The translations under genes and the position numbers were made by a program. Under the pieces are notes generated by a model, which had not been told where the DNA came from, searched no databases, and saw only the letters and a program-made list of their open reading frames with translations. A stretch of DNA of 64,000 bases from Macquaria australasica (Eukaryota > Chordata > Actinopteri > Centrarchiformes > Percichthyidae), in assembly GCA_005408345.1 (NCBI GenBank), contig SEMN01000007.1, forward strand, positions 3,384,001 to 3,448,000. Direction: 5' to 3'. How positions within the stretch are numbered: the stretch's first letter is position 1; each line of letters starts with the position of its first letter. Below, one piece after another: positions 37,401 through 44,913 of the stretch.

Positions 37401-40400
37401 GAAATGGATGATATAACAAGAGAGGAGATGGAAGAGTCTGCTATTCAATATGCAGTGGCATCAAGTGAGATCTCTAGAGGAGTAATTTATAAAAACCTTT
37501 CTTTTAGAAGGCCCTAAAAAAACAATGCAGCGAAATCTGCAGAAAAAATGTGTTTTGAGTGTCTCTTTCATATGCACACAATAAAATTAATGAGGATTAA
37601 TGGCATCACAGTGACCTAATATTGCGAACAATATGTGTATAAGTGTGTGGCATTTCCACATTACGTGTGGGCGTGTAGCCATTAATAGTGTTCCACAGGG
37701 TTTATAATTTAATTACAAATTGGGACTTTTCGATACAACTTAATTAATATGCAAAGAGCCCCTCTGAGATAATTTACTTATTAAAAGCACATTATTAAAA
37801 CTGTGTAAATGAAAATGTTAAAACAAGAAGCCACGCTAGTAACTTCTTTTATTCATTCTAACCGATGCCCCGCTGTCTGTTCCGCAACACGGCTCATAAT
37901 ATATATCAGCCCGTACACCAAAAAGTTTTGCTACAGAATTGACTGGCTGGCTGACAGACGTGACTCTCTAAAAATATATTACACAATCTTTCAAACAAGA
38001 GGATTGAGAGATATGGCAGTAAAAGGTTGAAATACAGGAGCAGACAGGCAAAAGGGTGTTTTTTCCTCTAAAAGTTCTCGTGTGTCATGTCCTTTTTAAG
38101 CTTCCATCAGCAGGTACACCAATCTAGAGCTCTCCCTGGGGTTCGATTCCTCTCCGTCTTCCCTCCTCTACCCAACCAGCCAGCCGTTCATCCATCACCC
38201 ATTCATCTATCCATCCATCCATCCATCCTCCCCCCCCCCCCGATCCATTCATCCATGGAGGACAGAGGAGGAGCAGAGGGGACAGAATTGGAGAGGAGAG
38301 AGGAGAGAGGACAGAAGGGAAAAAAGAAGAGGAGGATTGGTAGAGGAGAGGTTGAAAGAAGAGAGGGGAAGGAGAGGAGAGGAGAGGAGTAAAAGGAGAG
38401 GATTGTAGAGGAGAGACAGTGTGACCTTGTGTTAGATTGATGTATCTCTGGAGAAAACGGATTGTAGACCCACACACACAAAGACACACATACACACACA
38501 TAGGCTCAGCGCTGTAGGGATCACCACTTTGTCACTGTGCTGGCTTATCCATTATCCTGACTTTCTCTCCCTCTCTCTGTCTCTGCCTTAGTACGTCAGG
38601 TCTGTTCCCAGCCGGTGCAGGGTTGAACACATCTGACAGCGGTAGTGGTGGTAATCAGACGGTAGTTGTTCTGAGGACACATGGTGGAAATACAGAAACA
38701 CCCCTCCAGTAACCCCAAATGCTTTTATGGTAGCCAGCAACTGCAGGATCCCCACTGCTGTCTGCAGGTATAACCTGGATTTTGAAAAGATAAAAAATAG
38801 ATTTAAAAGGAATAGTTTGACAATTTATTTAATACGTTTATTTGCTTTCTTTCATAAAAAGAGATGAGAAGATCAATGTCAATCTCATGTCTGTGCTCTA
38901 AAGGTAGCCTGTGGAGTTTTTGACCACCAGTAGTGTTACAGAGCAATGTTTTAAAGACACAGTGAAATGAAAAATATATTTTCAAAGTTTTAATCTTATG
39001 TCCCTCTGTTAAGTTTTCATTTATCTCTTGTCTCGTGTCATGCTAAATATGTGCCAACAGCTAGCCTGGCTCTTTCCAAAGTGAAATAAAAACTCCTACC
39101 AACACCTCTAAAGCTCACTAATGTCTCCTTTGTTGAACCCATACATAAACCACAACTGTGGTTTTAGGGGGAATTACTTGCCTGGATATTTCTTGACGAG
39201 CAACAGCCAAATCTTGAAGTCTCAGTGAGGTTGCCAGGTTTGTACAGTCTGCACAGACAACAATACCCAATGCCTGTGCTCACCAACTGAATGGCAACGT
39301 GTGCTAGCTGGAGATGCTGCACATTAGTGCTGGGTGCATGGATAACCACAAAAACCACAAATTGTCATTTTTACTCTTTTGTTTATGTTTACAAGCAAGA
39401 TACATCATATAAATCAGACAGTTTAATACGTTTTTGAGCGTTTGTTTTTAACTTCCCCTCCTTCTTTCAGTCTTTATGCCAAGCTTGGCTAAACATGTCT
39501 TGACTCTCGCTCCATATTTAATATTCAGACACTCGGAATGAAAGCAAATAAACCTGTTTTCCAAAATGTTGAACTATTCCATTAAAATCATTTTAAAAAA
39601 AGTGTTTACTTCTATTCTGTTTTCTGGGATGTTTCTCCTTTTTATCTGAACTCTTCTTACTCAGTGGCACTGTGAGTACACACTTGACCCATACACTATT
39701 CAAATACAGTCTGAGGTCCTCCAAAATAAACTTATCTCGCTGTAGTATGTGTGTGTGTCAAGGACAAAGTCTCTGGTACAATTTCTTGACTTAACGTAAT
39801 AAAAAAGCTGCGGCCTTTTGAAAGGAATATACAGAGATGGGGAGAAAAAAGATGGGCATTGAGAGTGCAGCAGAGTAAGGGAAGGCAGCGCAGAGGAAAA
39901 AAACAGCAATAAATGTGAGAGGGGAAAAGTTCCAGAGGCAAAGGGAGTGGAGAAATACCAATCTAGAGAAATATCAGTCTGCTTCAGAGATGGGGGTATA
40001 ACAGGGAGATGACAGGGGCTGATGAGAAGAAACGGCAGACAGAAAGAAAAGCCAGTGCGAGGGACAAAGACAGGGAAAGAAGGGAAGGGAGGGCTGAAGT
40101 GAGGACAGATGGGAGTGACGTTCACTTCAGATGAAACATCTAACAACAAAGGAAAGCAGTAATAAATATTAAAATCTCCTTGAAAACTCAAACTCCACCC
40201 ACATCCACACGCTGACACCCTCACACACGCACAAAATATACCATAAATCTGCAGTACCAGCCCACCACACTGGCACAACTGACATTAGCGGTGTAGGATA
40301 TTTGTCATGACCACATATACTGTCCTCCTCCATCACACAGATGGACAAGGGGTGAACACCTGCCCAGCCTAATAGAGTCTAATACAAGAATGAAATGAAT

Positions 40401-43400
40401 ACCTCCCTGGCAGAGTCAGATAGGTGTTATAGACTTGACAAAGGTATTATTTCCTGCATGTTACTGAGTTGGACTGCATTTGGTTGTTCATGTTTTATTC
40501 TGTTTTTATATGGAGGTTGAAAATGATGAAAGTTGAGAAAAGGTTGTTGCTTTGGCTGCAAACCAACCACCCATACCAGCCCTAACATTATGAAATCACT
40601 TTAATTTTATGGCATCAGCCGTCTTGTATGGGGTGGCATGTTGGGCCAGTGGCATCTCTTCCAGGGATAGGAAGAGACTGGACAGACTGATTAAGAAGGC
40701 CAGCTCTGTCCTTGGATGCCCTCTGGACCCAGTGGAGGTGGTGGGTGGCAGGAGAATGGTGGCCAAGCTATCATCACTACTGGAGAACACTTCCCACCCC
40801 CTACATGTCACTCTTTCAGCACTGGGCAGCTCCTTCAGCGACCGGCTGCTCCACCCTCGGTGTCTGAGGGAGAGGTACCGTAGGTCCTTTCTGCCTGCTG
40901 CTGTCAGACTCTATAATCAGTACAACTCCCGGTAATCTACACTTGACTGTCAATAAGCAGACTGTTCACTACTTTACTTCATCTGCTGCTGTGCATTATC
41001 TTAATACATATTTTTTTTTATTCATGATGTTATTACTTCATCTGTTGCTGTGTAATACTTTCATGTATTCATGTATATTTCATGTATATTATATATGTGC
41101 AATATTTTTATTTTTATCTTATCTATTGTTCATACTTACAAATGCACTCAGTCACACTATTATTATTACTGTCTTTACTGTGTACAGGACTATTTTCTAT
41201 TTATTTTTATTGTATTTTATTATTGTATTTCTATATATGACACTTTTTCTGGCTGTTGTAACGCTGAAAATTTCCCAGCTGTGGGACAATTAAAGGCTTA
41301 TCTTATCTTATCTTATCTTAAAGTACAATTACACATCTGCATAGTTATTAGCAAGTGCTATGTAAAACTAGAAGCATTCTGGGTTTTTGTTTTTCACTAT
41401 TTGACTTGCAGAGAATGTGATTCACAGGTCTGGAGTCATGCAGGCAAGGGTTTTTGGAGGGAGATATCATTTGCTCTAGTGCTAGAGAACTTACTGTGTA
41501 CTTACTCTGTAAGAACAGGGTACTTACTCTGTACTTACAGATGACTAGATTTTGAATCACATTTGTTTGCTTCTATATCAGGGGCTACACAGATATCAAT
41601 CCTGTGAGCATGTGTGTGCTTTGGTTTGCACATGCAGTCCAGCTGTTTTGCCAGTCCACCACCTAGCAGTAGCTTATTTAAACAATGTATTTACATTTAT
41701 ACGCTGCGGTATAGAGTCTATAGTTGGTAAATGTATGTGTTCTAATCGAGGGGTGACGAGCTATTCTGTCTATTTAGATAAACGTCTTTCCCACACACAA
41801 ATTCACTGAAAGCCCAGATGTCCCAGTTTTCCACCAGCACTTAAACGCAGCATACATTTGCAGATCTGTGTGGAGCCGGAGACTTTTGGAATCACAGTTA
41901 TATCTTTGGTTAGAATAGTCTCAAAACTCCACATGCAAACGTAACCTGTCAGGCGATCCGTGCGCACACATTTAACAATCTGTAAATAAATACAAAAGAA
42001 TTTCGTAGATTTATAGATCATGTAATACACATTCGTGACCATAATGAGACTAGTTTCCCTCCATACAAAAGGCAGGTAAGTAGCGGACTGGCTAGCTAGT
42101 AAACACAGATATAAACAATGCAGGTTTTAAAATATTTTTTAAAAATGGCTTTGCAAATAATTAATGAGGAGGAATGCAAGGCATTTGACATTTTAAGGCT
42201 ATTTTCGCCACGGTGAATGAGCATGCTGTCTCTCAATATCTATAGTGATGGATGTTTCCTCCTTATGGTAGATGGTGGTGAATGTGCGCCACAATTTACC
42301 TGTTTGTTTATACCCTCCCTCTTAATGCAGAGTGCCCTACACAGCTGTTAGTGTGAGCTCACTCAGAGTGACACCCCGTAGTGAAGGGCTTGCGAGTAGG
42401 AATCGGTTTGGGAAAGGGTCACAGTCACGCTAGCAGCTGACATTTACATAAAGTCAGACTCTTTTTGCAGTATACCTATGCAGAAAGCTGGCTGGCCTGA
42501 CAAAGTCATGGTGAGAGGATTGAGTATTGTATAGTATTGTATTGTATAGTATTGTACACCTCTCTCTTTTGGCAAGTGTTCTTATCATTTAACACACTGC
42601 AGCTGTGCCACATAATCACAGGTATGTTATCACACACACAAACCAGCACACAGATACATTGTCATGCAGGAACTCTCATAGACAATCACATAGGTGCAAA
42701 GGAACAGGCATTTGGCTATTGAAGACAGAGATACACACACACCACACTCAATATATGACAACTCAAGCATAACTCTTTTCATGCCTTCTGTTGTGTCTTG
42801 TTCATATTCGCAGATAAGTCACATTCAATTAAAACAACCAACGAAGCACCGTCTACACACCGCAGGCTTCAATTTAATTCATAATCAGAGTCAAGTCGAG
42901 TACAGAGCAGAGGGTTTGCATTTCAGTCTGTAACTGGGCTATTAGCATTTAGTAATGTTAAGTTTGAATCCAATAGCTAGAGTAAGCTATTTGTGTGCTA
43001 CAAGTCAAACTGGCTTCAGGAATGAGCACCAAAACATTATGATCTTAATCAATTAGAAGTTATGACAGTTTATTATTATTATTTTTTTTTTTTTTGCGGG
43101 AAGAAAACAAACAGGAGTAAAAGGGTTTGGGGGTGTTAAACTTTCAGCCCAAAAACCTGATTTGACACATTGTGTGGTCACTCACCCTGGGATCCAGGCT
43201 CATTAAAAATATACCGGTACTCTTGTCACTCGGGAAACCAAAAGTGAGTAAATATAGTCTCTTACTGTACCTTGGGACACAGGCTAATTAAAACATACTA
43301 GTACTCTTGTCATGCGGGGGTCCAAACAGCTAAAAGCAACCGCTCATCCCGGGACTCGAGCTCATTAAAAACACACCAACACTCGAGTCATGAGGGGACC

Positions 43401-44913
43401 CAAGCTGAGCAACATATTGTCTGTCAACCAGAAAATCCAGGCTCATTAAAACATACTATTCTTGTTATGTGCAGACGCACCAGAATAACACCTGCAATCT
43501 GGTTTTTGAGACGCTGGCAACAGTTTAGGAAACACAGTTTTACAGGTTTATTTGAATGCAGGTTGACATGTGTGGTGAGGAGAAAAGAGGAGAGGCAGAT
43601 GGGCCAGAGAGATCTGAATTGATGGGATGTTTAGAAATGTATACTTCACTACCTACACGTACACACTCACAGACACGTTTGATGCTTACACATCCTCCTG
43701 TTCTACCTCTGCACAGAAGCGTACACACTCACAGACATTCACCTTTGGCTGCAGCCCCTGTCAGCTAAATGCCAACCAGATAAATCTCAAGGACTAAGAG
43801 TTAAATGGAATATTAATATTCTGACAAATCGAGCAGAAAGTCAAGAGAGTATTATGTTGAGCTCTCCCATCGGTGATGACTTCATTTCTGTCTTACCTTG
43901 CTTCAGTTTGCTCTCAGTTCAGGGGAATTTGAATGTGGATGTTTTCTCAAACATTAAGATATCCTTGGCATATTTTTATTTTTTGCCATGAACTACTATT
44001 ATCAAATGAAGTTAAAGAAACACTGCAACACACCAGGGCTCTAAAACTGACGAATACAACATAGTTGACAAAACCTTAACATCCACCTAAACATTTACAT
44101 CACACCCCATCCAAAGCCTTCTGGTATGTAGGCTAATATGCCAAAGTTACATTCAAAACATTATGTTATTTCATTAGTCGGTGTGTAAACAGGATGTTGG
44201 CCTATAGAATATGCAGACTGAGAGGCATATATTTGCCACCAGGTGAGCAGTGAGGGCTATTACATTATGAGTTTTTCATTACATGGTACACTGCTTGCAA
44301 GTTGTTAAATTAAATAGAATAAATTATTTACTGTTATTATTGACTTAAGTGTGGCCCAAGCAGAAGAAATTGATGGTATACGGGTGGACAAAAACAGATG
44401 TGAAATGGAATAAGAACAGGAAAAGACTGTCGTAAATTATATAATAAGAGGTAAAACTGAATATACTACTTTACACCCTTTGGCTGTCTAAACAAAGCAG
44501 ATATCACACATCAAAAAGGATCAATAATGAATTAGGAAAACCTTGTGACACACCGCAGCTGACTGAGATGTGCTCACTACCTAAAATAAGCCTGAAGTCA
44601 GAAAAGTTTTGTGCACAGTTCTGATATTAAATTCCGGCTGAACAGACTTGATTTGACTCTGAATTATAAAACAGAGAGGAAAAAAAACATAAAGACAAAG
44701 AGAAAAGACAAGACAAAGACAGAAAGAGTGACTGTAAAAGAGACAGATAAGGAGGGGACACAAATAGAGACTGCCATTACCTTCTGTGTCTTGGCCGAGA
44801 CAGGTTGATAGCAGCAGCAGATAAAGGACTCCTGTTCCCATTATGCTCGGCCATTTGACCCGGCCCCATGACAGTGGCCCCATTAAGTGCGTTCTAACCA
44901 TCTTCACCACCAT
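1156..44913 (-). CDS. pcdh15: Protocadherin-15, 5' part (11 coding exons, partial)
   Basis: Protocadherin-15 is a large single-pass cadherin. In inner-ear hair cells it forms the lower end of the tip link, binding cadherin-23 through EC1-EC2 and gating the mechanotransduction channel; it also acts in photoreceptors. The exons read on the minus strand are join(44913..44781, 32535..32521, 31514..31449, 23851..23691, 23091..22936, 19789..19670, 17449..17339, 11763..11593, 4451..4343, 2691..2579, 1362..1156). This gives 1362 nt and 454 codons with no stop, and every junction has AG/GT. Residues 1-40 hold the signal peptide, EC1 is about 51-164, EC2 165-282, EC3 283-412, and EC4 begins at 413. Calcium motifs are visible: DEE near 66-68, LDRD near 122-125, DRNDNAP at 158-164, DIDDGPNG in EC2, and DENNQAP at 406-412. 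The family protein is roughly 1900 residues, so about three quarters lies beyond the left edge. Fish carry pcdh15a and pcdh15b, and I cannot tell which this is. Assignment rests on remembered mammalian sequence and colinearity; no search was run. Confidence 0.96.
1363..2578 (-). other. pcdh15: pcdh15 intron 11
   Basis: 1216 bases with GT (plus-strand ac) and AG borders. Unremarkable AT-rich sequence; short open frames in 1886..2205 are non-coding. Confidence 0.9.
2579..2691 (-). CDS. pcdh15: pcdh15 exon 11: EC3
   Basis: 113 nt, acceptor tgctctctctcag, donor gtgaga, phase 1 to 0. It encodes residues 348-385, with YFRLNRTTAELLLLKPIDRE and FDLVIK. The IDRE calcium motif is intact and an NRT sequon is present. 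A (CA)n tract (2754..2782) sits about 60 bases upstream of the acceptor. Confidence 0.95.
2692..4342 (-). other. pcdh15: pcdh15 intron 10
   Basis: 1651 bases holding the CA microsatellites at 2754..2782 and 2925..2953. Nothing else recognised. Confidence 0.9.
2754..2782. repeat. (GT)n microsatellite
   Basis: About 14 units; (CA)n in gene orientation, about 60 bases upstream of the exon 11 acceptor. A second CA/TA tract lies at 2925..2953. Confidence 0.97.
4343..4451 (-). CDS. pcdh15: pcdh15 exon 10: EC3 middle
   Basis: 109 nt, acceptor tctgattccag, donor gtaggttt, phase 0 to 1. It encodes residues 312-347 plus one base, including VTPPIQAVDQDRNIQPP and SDRPGILYSILI, nearly identical to mammals. 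The exon begins with GGTAAG, a donor-like hexamer right after the acceptor, and the first residues are GKV where mammals have EEL. Confidence 0.95.
6736..7016. mobile_element. hAT-like MITE
   Basis: The ends tagggctgcaactaacgatta and, reverse complemented, tagagctgtaatgattagtgg form terminal inverted repeats that start with the CAGRGCTG-type hAT motif. The interior contains the AATCGATTA-rich sequence and the phrase ggcttgttttgtccaaccaacag seen in a very common fish repeat. No clear 8-bp target duplication was found. Confidence 0.7.
7212..7670. repeat. Possible transposon-derived segment
   Basis: This stretch is higher in GC than its surroundings and contains tandem-like phrases (caggcaggcagactcaggcaagc) and ttttatatatactggggaactaatgagc, which resemble the ends of fish retroelements. 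Open frames of up to 152 codons cross it but show no recognisable domain. The assignment is weak. Confidence 0.3.
8010..8036. repeat. (GT)n microsatellite
   Basis: About 13 GT units in intron 9, followed by a short gagagg stretch. Confidence 0.97.
8231..8280. repeat. (CT)13 and (ATCC)6 compound microsatellite
   Basis: Thirteen CT units (8231..8256) run directly into six ATCC units (8257..8280). Confidence 0.97.
9225..9365. repeat. Dispersed repeat fragment (pair with 57.2 kb)
   Basis: The phrase gtcaagctccaaaaacactagatcctaca and ttcccataatccaactcagtagcatctttt matches 57164..57235 with a few differences. It is a low-copy match within the window, probably part of a fish repeat. Confidence 0.6.
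9937..9970. repeat. (TG)17 microsatellite
   Basis: Uninterrupted alternation of T and G in intron 9. Confidence 0.97.
11593..11763 (-). CDS. pcdh15: pcdh15 exon 9: end of EC2, EC2-EC3 linker, start of EC3
   Basis: 171 nt, acceptor ctctgtctag, donor gtaagtgt, phase 0 at both ends. It encodes residues 255-311. It holds SERRTATTTLTVDVLDGDD followed by LGPMFLPC. The linker DGDDLGP departs from DxNDNxP, as in mammals. Cys287 and Cys296 are the conserved EC3 cysteine pair. Exon length (57 codons) is identical to human. Confidence 0.95.
13120..13823 (-). mobile_element. Tc1/mariner-type DNA transposon, internally deleted (704 bp)
   Basis: A perfect 23-bp terminal inverted repeat (caccgatcagccataacattatg) bounds the element, and TA flanks both ends (13118-13119, 13824-13825), the Tc1 target-site signature. 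The transposase reads on the minus strand from an ATG at about 13675 and begins MGKCKDVSDFDKGQIVMARR, a paired-like helix-turn-helix. An internal deletion near 13510 joins GHGRPR out of frame to EQWKKVAWSDESRF. That second part runs through the catalytic DNAPCHT motif, then a second deletion joins it to the C-terminal GPTQY stub, removing the third acidic residue. The element is non-autonomous and dead. Confidence 0.92.
13896..14442. mobile_element. MITE-like non-autonomous DNA transposon
   Basis: About 550 bp, AT-rich and without coding capacity. The left end (gtggaatgtaaataagtaca, then tttactcaagtactg) and the reverse complement of the right end (cagtgggggaattcagatc, then ttttactcaagtaaaag) form diverged inverted repeats. 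The phrases tacttgggtatttccatttt and ttttacttgagtaaaag are familiar from high-copy fish repeats. It lies only about 70 bp beyond the Tc1 element. Confidence 0.65.
15881..16112. repeat. Fold-back repeat family, copy A (partial)
   Basis: It shares the phrases gataagaagattgataccactctca, gaagctacagccag, ttagcttagcataaaaactgg and gagctgtagaggtg with five other places in this window. It is a truncated copy; the inverted arm is partly lost. Confidence 0.65.
16175..16278. repeat. 42-bp tandem repeat, about 2.4 copies
   Basis: Units start at 16175, 16217 and 16259 with atttgtaaatgtgtattcca and atttgtaactgaaaaa. The first two units are nearly identical and the third is partial, ending in an A run. Confidence 0.85.
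17339..17449 (-). CDS. pcdh15: pcdh15 exon 8: second half of EC2
   Basis: 111 nt, acceptor gtgtgtttcag, donor gtaagtgg, phase 0 at both ends. It encodes residues 218-254, with TFDIPLTLFG, RERLNYEE (the DYE-type motif, here NYE as in mammals) and TRYLVIIQAN. Confidence 0.95.
18175..19363 (-). pseudogene. Intronless coiled-coil pseudogene nested in pcdh15 intron 7
   Basis: A single-exon coding remnant of about 390 codons on the same strand as pcdh15. It begins at an ATG (19363) with MEKLRAQHLHSDLCNICQDE. The rest is charged heptad-like sequence rich in Glu, Lys, Leu and Gln, typical of a long coiled coil. Three lesions break it: a frameshift near 19125 (-1 or +2, in GAGAGA), an in-frame TAA at 18828..18830 with coiled coil continuing in the same frame on the far side, and a second frameshift near 18395 after which the frame QKEVLCQYEDFLPQQEEL continues to a TAG at about 18175. 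A motif of roughly 31 residues, L-x-[KR]-E-K/M-x-LR-x..-A/V-E, then EA-x-EI-x-EA, occurs four times (starts near 18983, 18794, 18698, 18488). A TATA-like sequence lies about 135 bases upstream. No poly-A tail or target duplication was seen, so a retrocopy origin is unproven. I do not recognise the family. Sequencing errors could account for some breaks. Confidence 0.7.
19499..19513 (-). promoter_or_regulatory. TATA-like box upstream of the coiled-coil pseudogene
   Basis: On the minus strand the sequence reads ggtatatatataagg. It lies about 135 bases before the pseudogene ATG, a plausible distance for a TATA box with a roughly 100-base 5' leader. TA-rich tracts are common in this DNA, so this is suggestive only. 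Confidence 0.35.
19670..19789 (-). CDS. pcdh15: pcdh15 exon 7: first half of EC2
   Basis: 120 nt, acceptor tgtgttttcag, donor gtaggt, phase 0 at both ends. It encodes residues 178-217, beginning LTPVGTTIFSGF and containing DIDDGPNGQIEY, the EC2 calcium-site loop. Length and phase match the mammalian exon. Confidence 0.95.
20525..20885. repeat. Diverged internal duplications
   Basis: gctaaccagtgttcattgtaag (20528) recurs as gctaagccatgttcatttcagg (20835), each followed by ttaaaacaaa and aacttgta. gctaaccactgttacactaga (20646) recurs as gctaaacaatgttacactagc (20772), each followed by gacaactagca-like sequence. It is an old tandem or nested duplication. Confidence 0.65.
22901..22930. repeat. 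(GT)n tract touching the exon 6 donor
   Basis: A GT-rich run with single interruptions. In gene orientation it is a CA repeat that starts about five bases inside intron 6, right after donor gtgaaac. Confidence 0.92.
22936..23091 (-). CDS. pcdh15: pcdh15 exon 6: end of EC1 and EC1-EC2 linker
   Basis: 156 nt, acceptor ttttccag, donor gtgaaac, phase 0 at both ends. It encodes residues 126-177. It carries QVQC (Cys139, mature Cys99, partner of Cys11), HEVRIVV (Arg153, mature Arg113), Ile148 (mature Ile108), and the canonical linker DRNDNAP. The exon ends in YYVAVNE at the start of EC2. The donor lacks a G at +5 and is followed within a few bases by a CA-rich repeat. Confidence 0.96.
23092..23690 (-). 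other. pcdh15: pcdh15 intron 5
   Basis: 599 bases, AT-rich, no feature seen. Confidence 0.92.
23691..23851 (-). CDS. pcdh15: pcdh15 exon 5: EC1 core
   Basis: 161 nt, acceptor attaccag, donor gtaaac, phase 1 to 0. It encodes residues 72-125. It contains VENMQINGVAEGP, the YDHWVILDP strand and ends in LNSTGRVLDRD, where the terminal RD belongs to the calcium-binding DRE/DRD motif. It aligns with human exon 5 without gaps. The NST sequon is conserved. Confidence 0.95.
25024..25351. repeat. Cluster of GT and GA microsatellites
   Basis: Separate tracts: (GT)n 25024..25042 followed by (GA)n to 25056, (GA)n about 25260..25290, and (GT)n about 25321..25351. They generate several false open frames. 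Confidence 0.93.
26480..26835. repeat. Dispersed repeat, copy 1
   Basis: It shares with 54640..54985, in the same orientation, phrases such as caccaaacagcagacagacg, ggtgataatatgtcagt and cacagctttgtttccgctgc followed by a cccaagtggcc end. Confidence 0.55.
27895..27919. repeat. (TG)n microsatellite
   Basis: About 12 uninterrupted TG units in intron 4. Confidence 0.96.
30521..31038. mobile_element. Fold-back repeat family, copy B (full, about 520 bp)
   Basis: The two halves are inverted copies. The left begins near ggaaatgcgcttatttgctttcttgctgagag and continues gatgagaagatcaataccactctt. The right ends with the reverse complement, including aagaatggtattgatcttctt and ctctcggcaagaaagc, then tttcccaaaatgcc. 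Both arms carry the cagtctttaggc/taaagactgg core. The whole is a long hairpin-forming element without coding capacity, probably a non-autonomous DNA transposon. Confidence 0.75.
31449..31514 (-). CDS. pcdh15: pcdh15 exon 4: start of EC1
   Basis: 66 nt, acceptor tcccag, donor gtaagtat, phase 1 at both ends. It encodes residues 50-72, starting with the split Glu and Cys51 (mature Cys11) and including TIVAIDEES, the first EC1 strand and the base calcium motif. Ile62 corresponds to mature Ile22, where I22N causes deafness in mouse studies. Because exons 3 and 4 are both symmetric, skipping either keeps the frame. Confidence 0.94.
31515..32520 (-). other. pcdh15: pcdh15 intron 3
   Basis: 1006 bases separating the microexon from exon 4. 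It contains the TATC/AT microsatellite and purine-rich sequence on the plus strand. Confidence 0.9.
31789..31959. repeat. (TATC)n followed by (AT)n microsatellite
   Basis: About 29 tatc units (31789..31905, last units with tgtc variants) then an alternating AT tract (31914..31959). It lies about 275 bases 5' of exon 4 in gene orientation. Confidence 0.97.
32521..32535 (-). CDS. pcdh15: pcdh15 exon 3: 15-nt microexon
   Basis: The exon is 15 bases with acceptor cctgcag and donor gtaag, and it is phase 1 at both ends. Spliced in, it adds residues 45-49 (D-W-Q-Y-E) ahead of a split Glu codon, giving QDTEDWQYEEC across the junctions. The mammalian gene has the same five-codon insert at this point. 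With it included the first EC1 cysteine is mature residue 11, as in the published mouse numbering; without it the frame is kept but the N-terminus is five residues shorter. The size makes alternative inclusion likely. No ORF search would find it. Confidence 0.88.
33119..33166. repeat. (TC)24 microsatellite
   Basis: 24 perfect TC units, a mirror-symmetric polypyrimidine tract in intron 2, about 590 bases 5' of the microexon in gene orientation. Confidence 0.98.
33500..33986. mobile_element. Fold-back repeat family, copy C
   Basis: Begins gaatagttctcc and gttttgggaaatacacttat. The right arm holds attactgagctttagaggtgc, agccaggctagctgtttcccc, cttccagtctttatgccaagc and ends with ctcatctaacttgtggaaag. 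The left arm is partly replaced by unrelated sequence. Confidence 0.65.
34372..34468. repeat. TG/CG-rich microsatellite
   Basis: Long TG run interrupted by gcatgag and gcgcgcg; alternating purine-pyrimidine throughout, so Z-DNA prone. Confidence 0.93.
36116..36139. repeat. (GT)n microsatellite
   Basis: Short GT run in intron 2; a (CA)n tract also occurs at about 35912..35929. Confidence 0.93.
36262..36447. repeat. Fold-back repeat family, copy D1 (right-arm fragment)
   Basis: Contains aaaaccacagattgctgttttta, ttttgtacagattagc, and the terminal arm gatatggtcttctcatctaactctt followed by ttccaaaatgtc. It lies next to another fragment of the same family. Confidence 0.6.
36585..36930. repeat. 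Fold-back repeat family, copy D2, split by a SINE
   Basis: The left arm reads ttcgacattatgggaaatat, agagttagatgagaagattg, then tctgtacggtaaatatgaagctaca. It resumes after the SINE with gccagcagccgcttagcttagc and ggaaacagaggaaaacag. Removing 36674..36859 restores the usual order of the family. Confidence 0.65.
36674..36859 (+). mobile_element. tRNA-derived SINE
   Basis: An internal RNA polymerase III promoter is visible: box A-like ggctcagtgg at 36676-36685 and box B ggttcgatccc at 36720-36730. It is followed by a tail region (ccacgtgtcgaagtgtccttgggcaag) common to fish tRNA-type SINEs. It is inserted in a fold-back repeat. No clean target duplication or A tail was found. Confidence 0.7.
37560..37800. 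promoter_or_regulatory. Candidate conserved non-coding element / enhancer
   Basis: A unique-looking stretch between repeats, with dense homeodomain-type cores (TAATTA, TTAAT, ATTAAT) and a POU-type site in cttaattaatatgcaaag (about 37740..37757). The block is non-repetitive and lacks simple-sequence bias. Conservation cannot be checked from one sequence, so this is inference from style and motif density only. Confidence 0.3.
38205..38412. repeat. (ATCC)n, poly-C and purine-rich block
   Basis: ATCC units (about 38209..38228), a run of twelve C (38230..38241), then about 150 bases of nearly pure GA/GGA sequence (38258..38412). Confidence 0.92.
38809..39580. mobile_element. Fold-back repeat family, copy E (full length)
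   Basis: The ends are inverted repeats: ggaatagtttgacaattt on the left and, reverse complemented, ggaatagttcaacattttgg on the right, each followed by a cgtttatttgctttc-like stretch. The central part (38940..39330) contains agctagcctggctctttcc and gatatttcttgacgagcaac. No coding capacity. This copy defines the termini of the family. Confidence 0.72.
40600..41320 (+). mobile_element. 5'-truncated LINE, 3' end (CR1/L2/Jockey-like)
   Basis: An open frame from 40609 to 40935 encodes the C-terminal tail of a non-LTR reverse transcriptase protein, with RLIKKASSVLGCPLDPVEVV, LLENTSHPLH, and CLRERYRRSFLPAAVRLYNQ. This is followed by an AT-rich 3' UTR and the terminal pentamer repeat tcttatcttatctta, typical of a LINE tail. 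The catalytic part is missing. It is antisense to pcdh15. Confidence 0.82.
43180..43480. repeat. Tandem repeat of about 81 bp, four units
   Basis: Anchors ggctcattaaaa occur near 43197, 43282, 43359 and 43440, each preceded by a gggacac/gggactc/ccaggct-type block and followed by acatact..actcttgtcat. Unit spacing is 85, 77 and 81 bases. Confidence 0.75.

Larger units (their letters stand above)
32536..44780 (-). other. pcdh15: pcdh15 intron 2
   Basis: 12245 bases, the most repeat-rich part: TC and TG microsatellites, fold-back copies C, D1, D2 and E, the SINE, the ATCC/purine block, one LINE stub and the 81-bp tandem array. Gaps at 34500..36100 and 41320..43150 hold no recognised element; 37560..37800 is a possible enhancer. 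Confidence 0.88.

Noticed and set aside
39700..40278. 192-codon open frame on the minus strand
   Set aside because: It reads the complement of a purine-rich stretch and is a Phe/Ser/Pro/Leu-rich artefact. No domain, splice context or conservation signal.
40943..41544. Open frames rich in Tyr, Phe and Ile
   Set aside because: They lie in the AT-rich 3' UTR of the LINE stub and beyond it.
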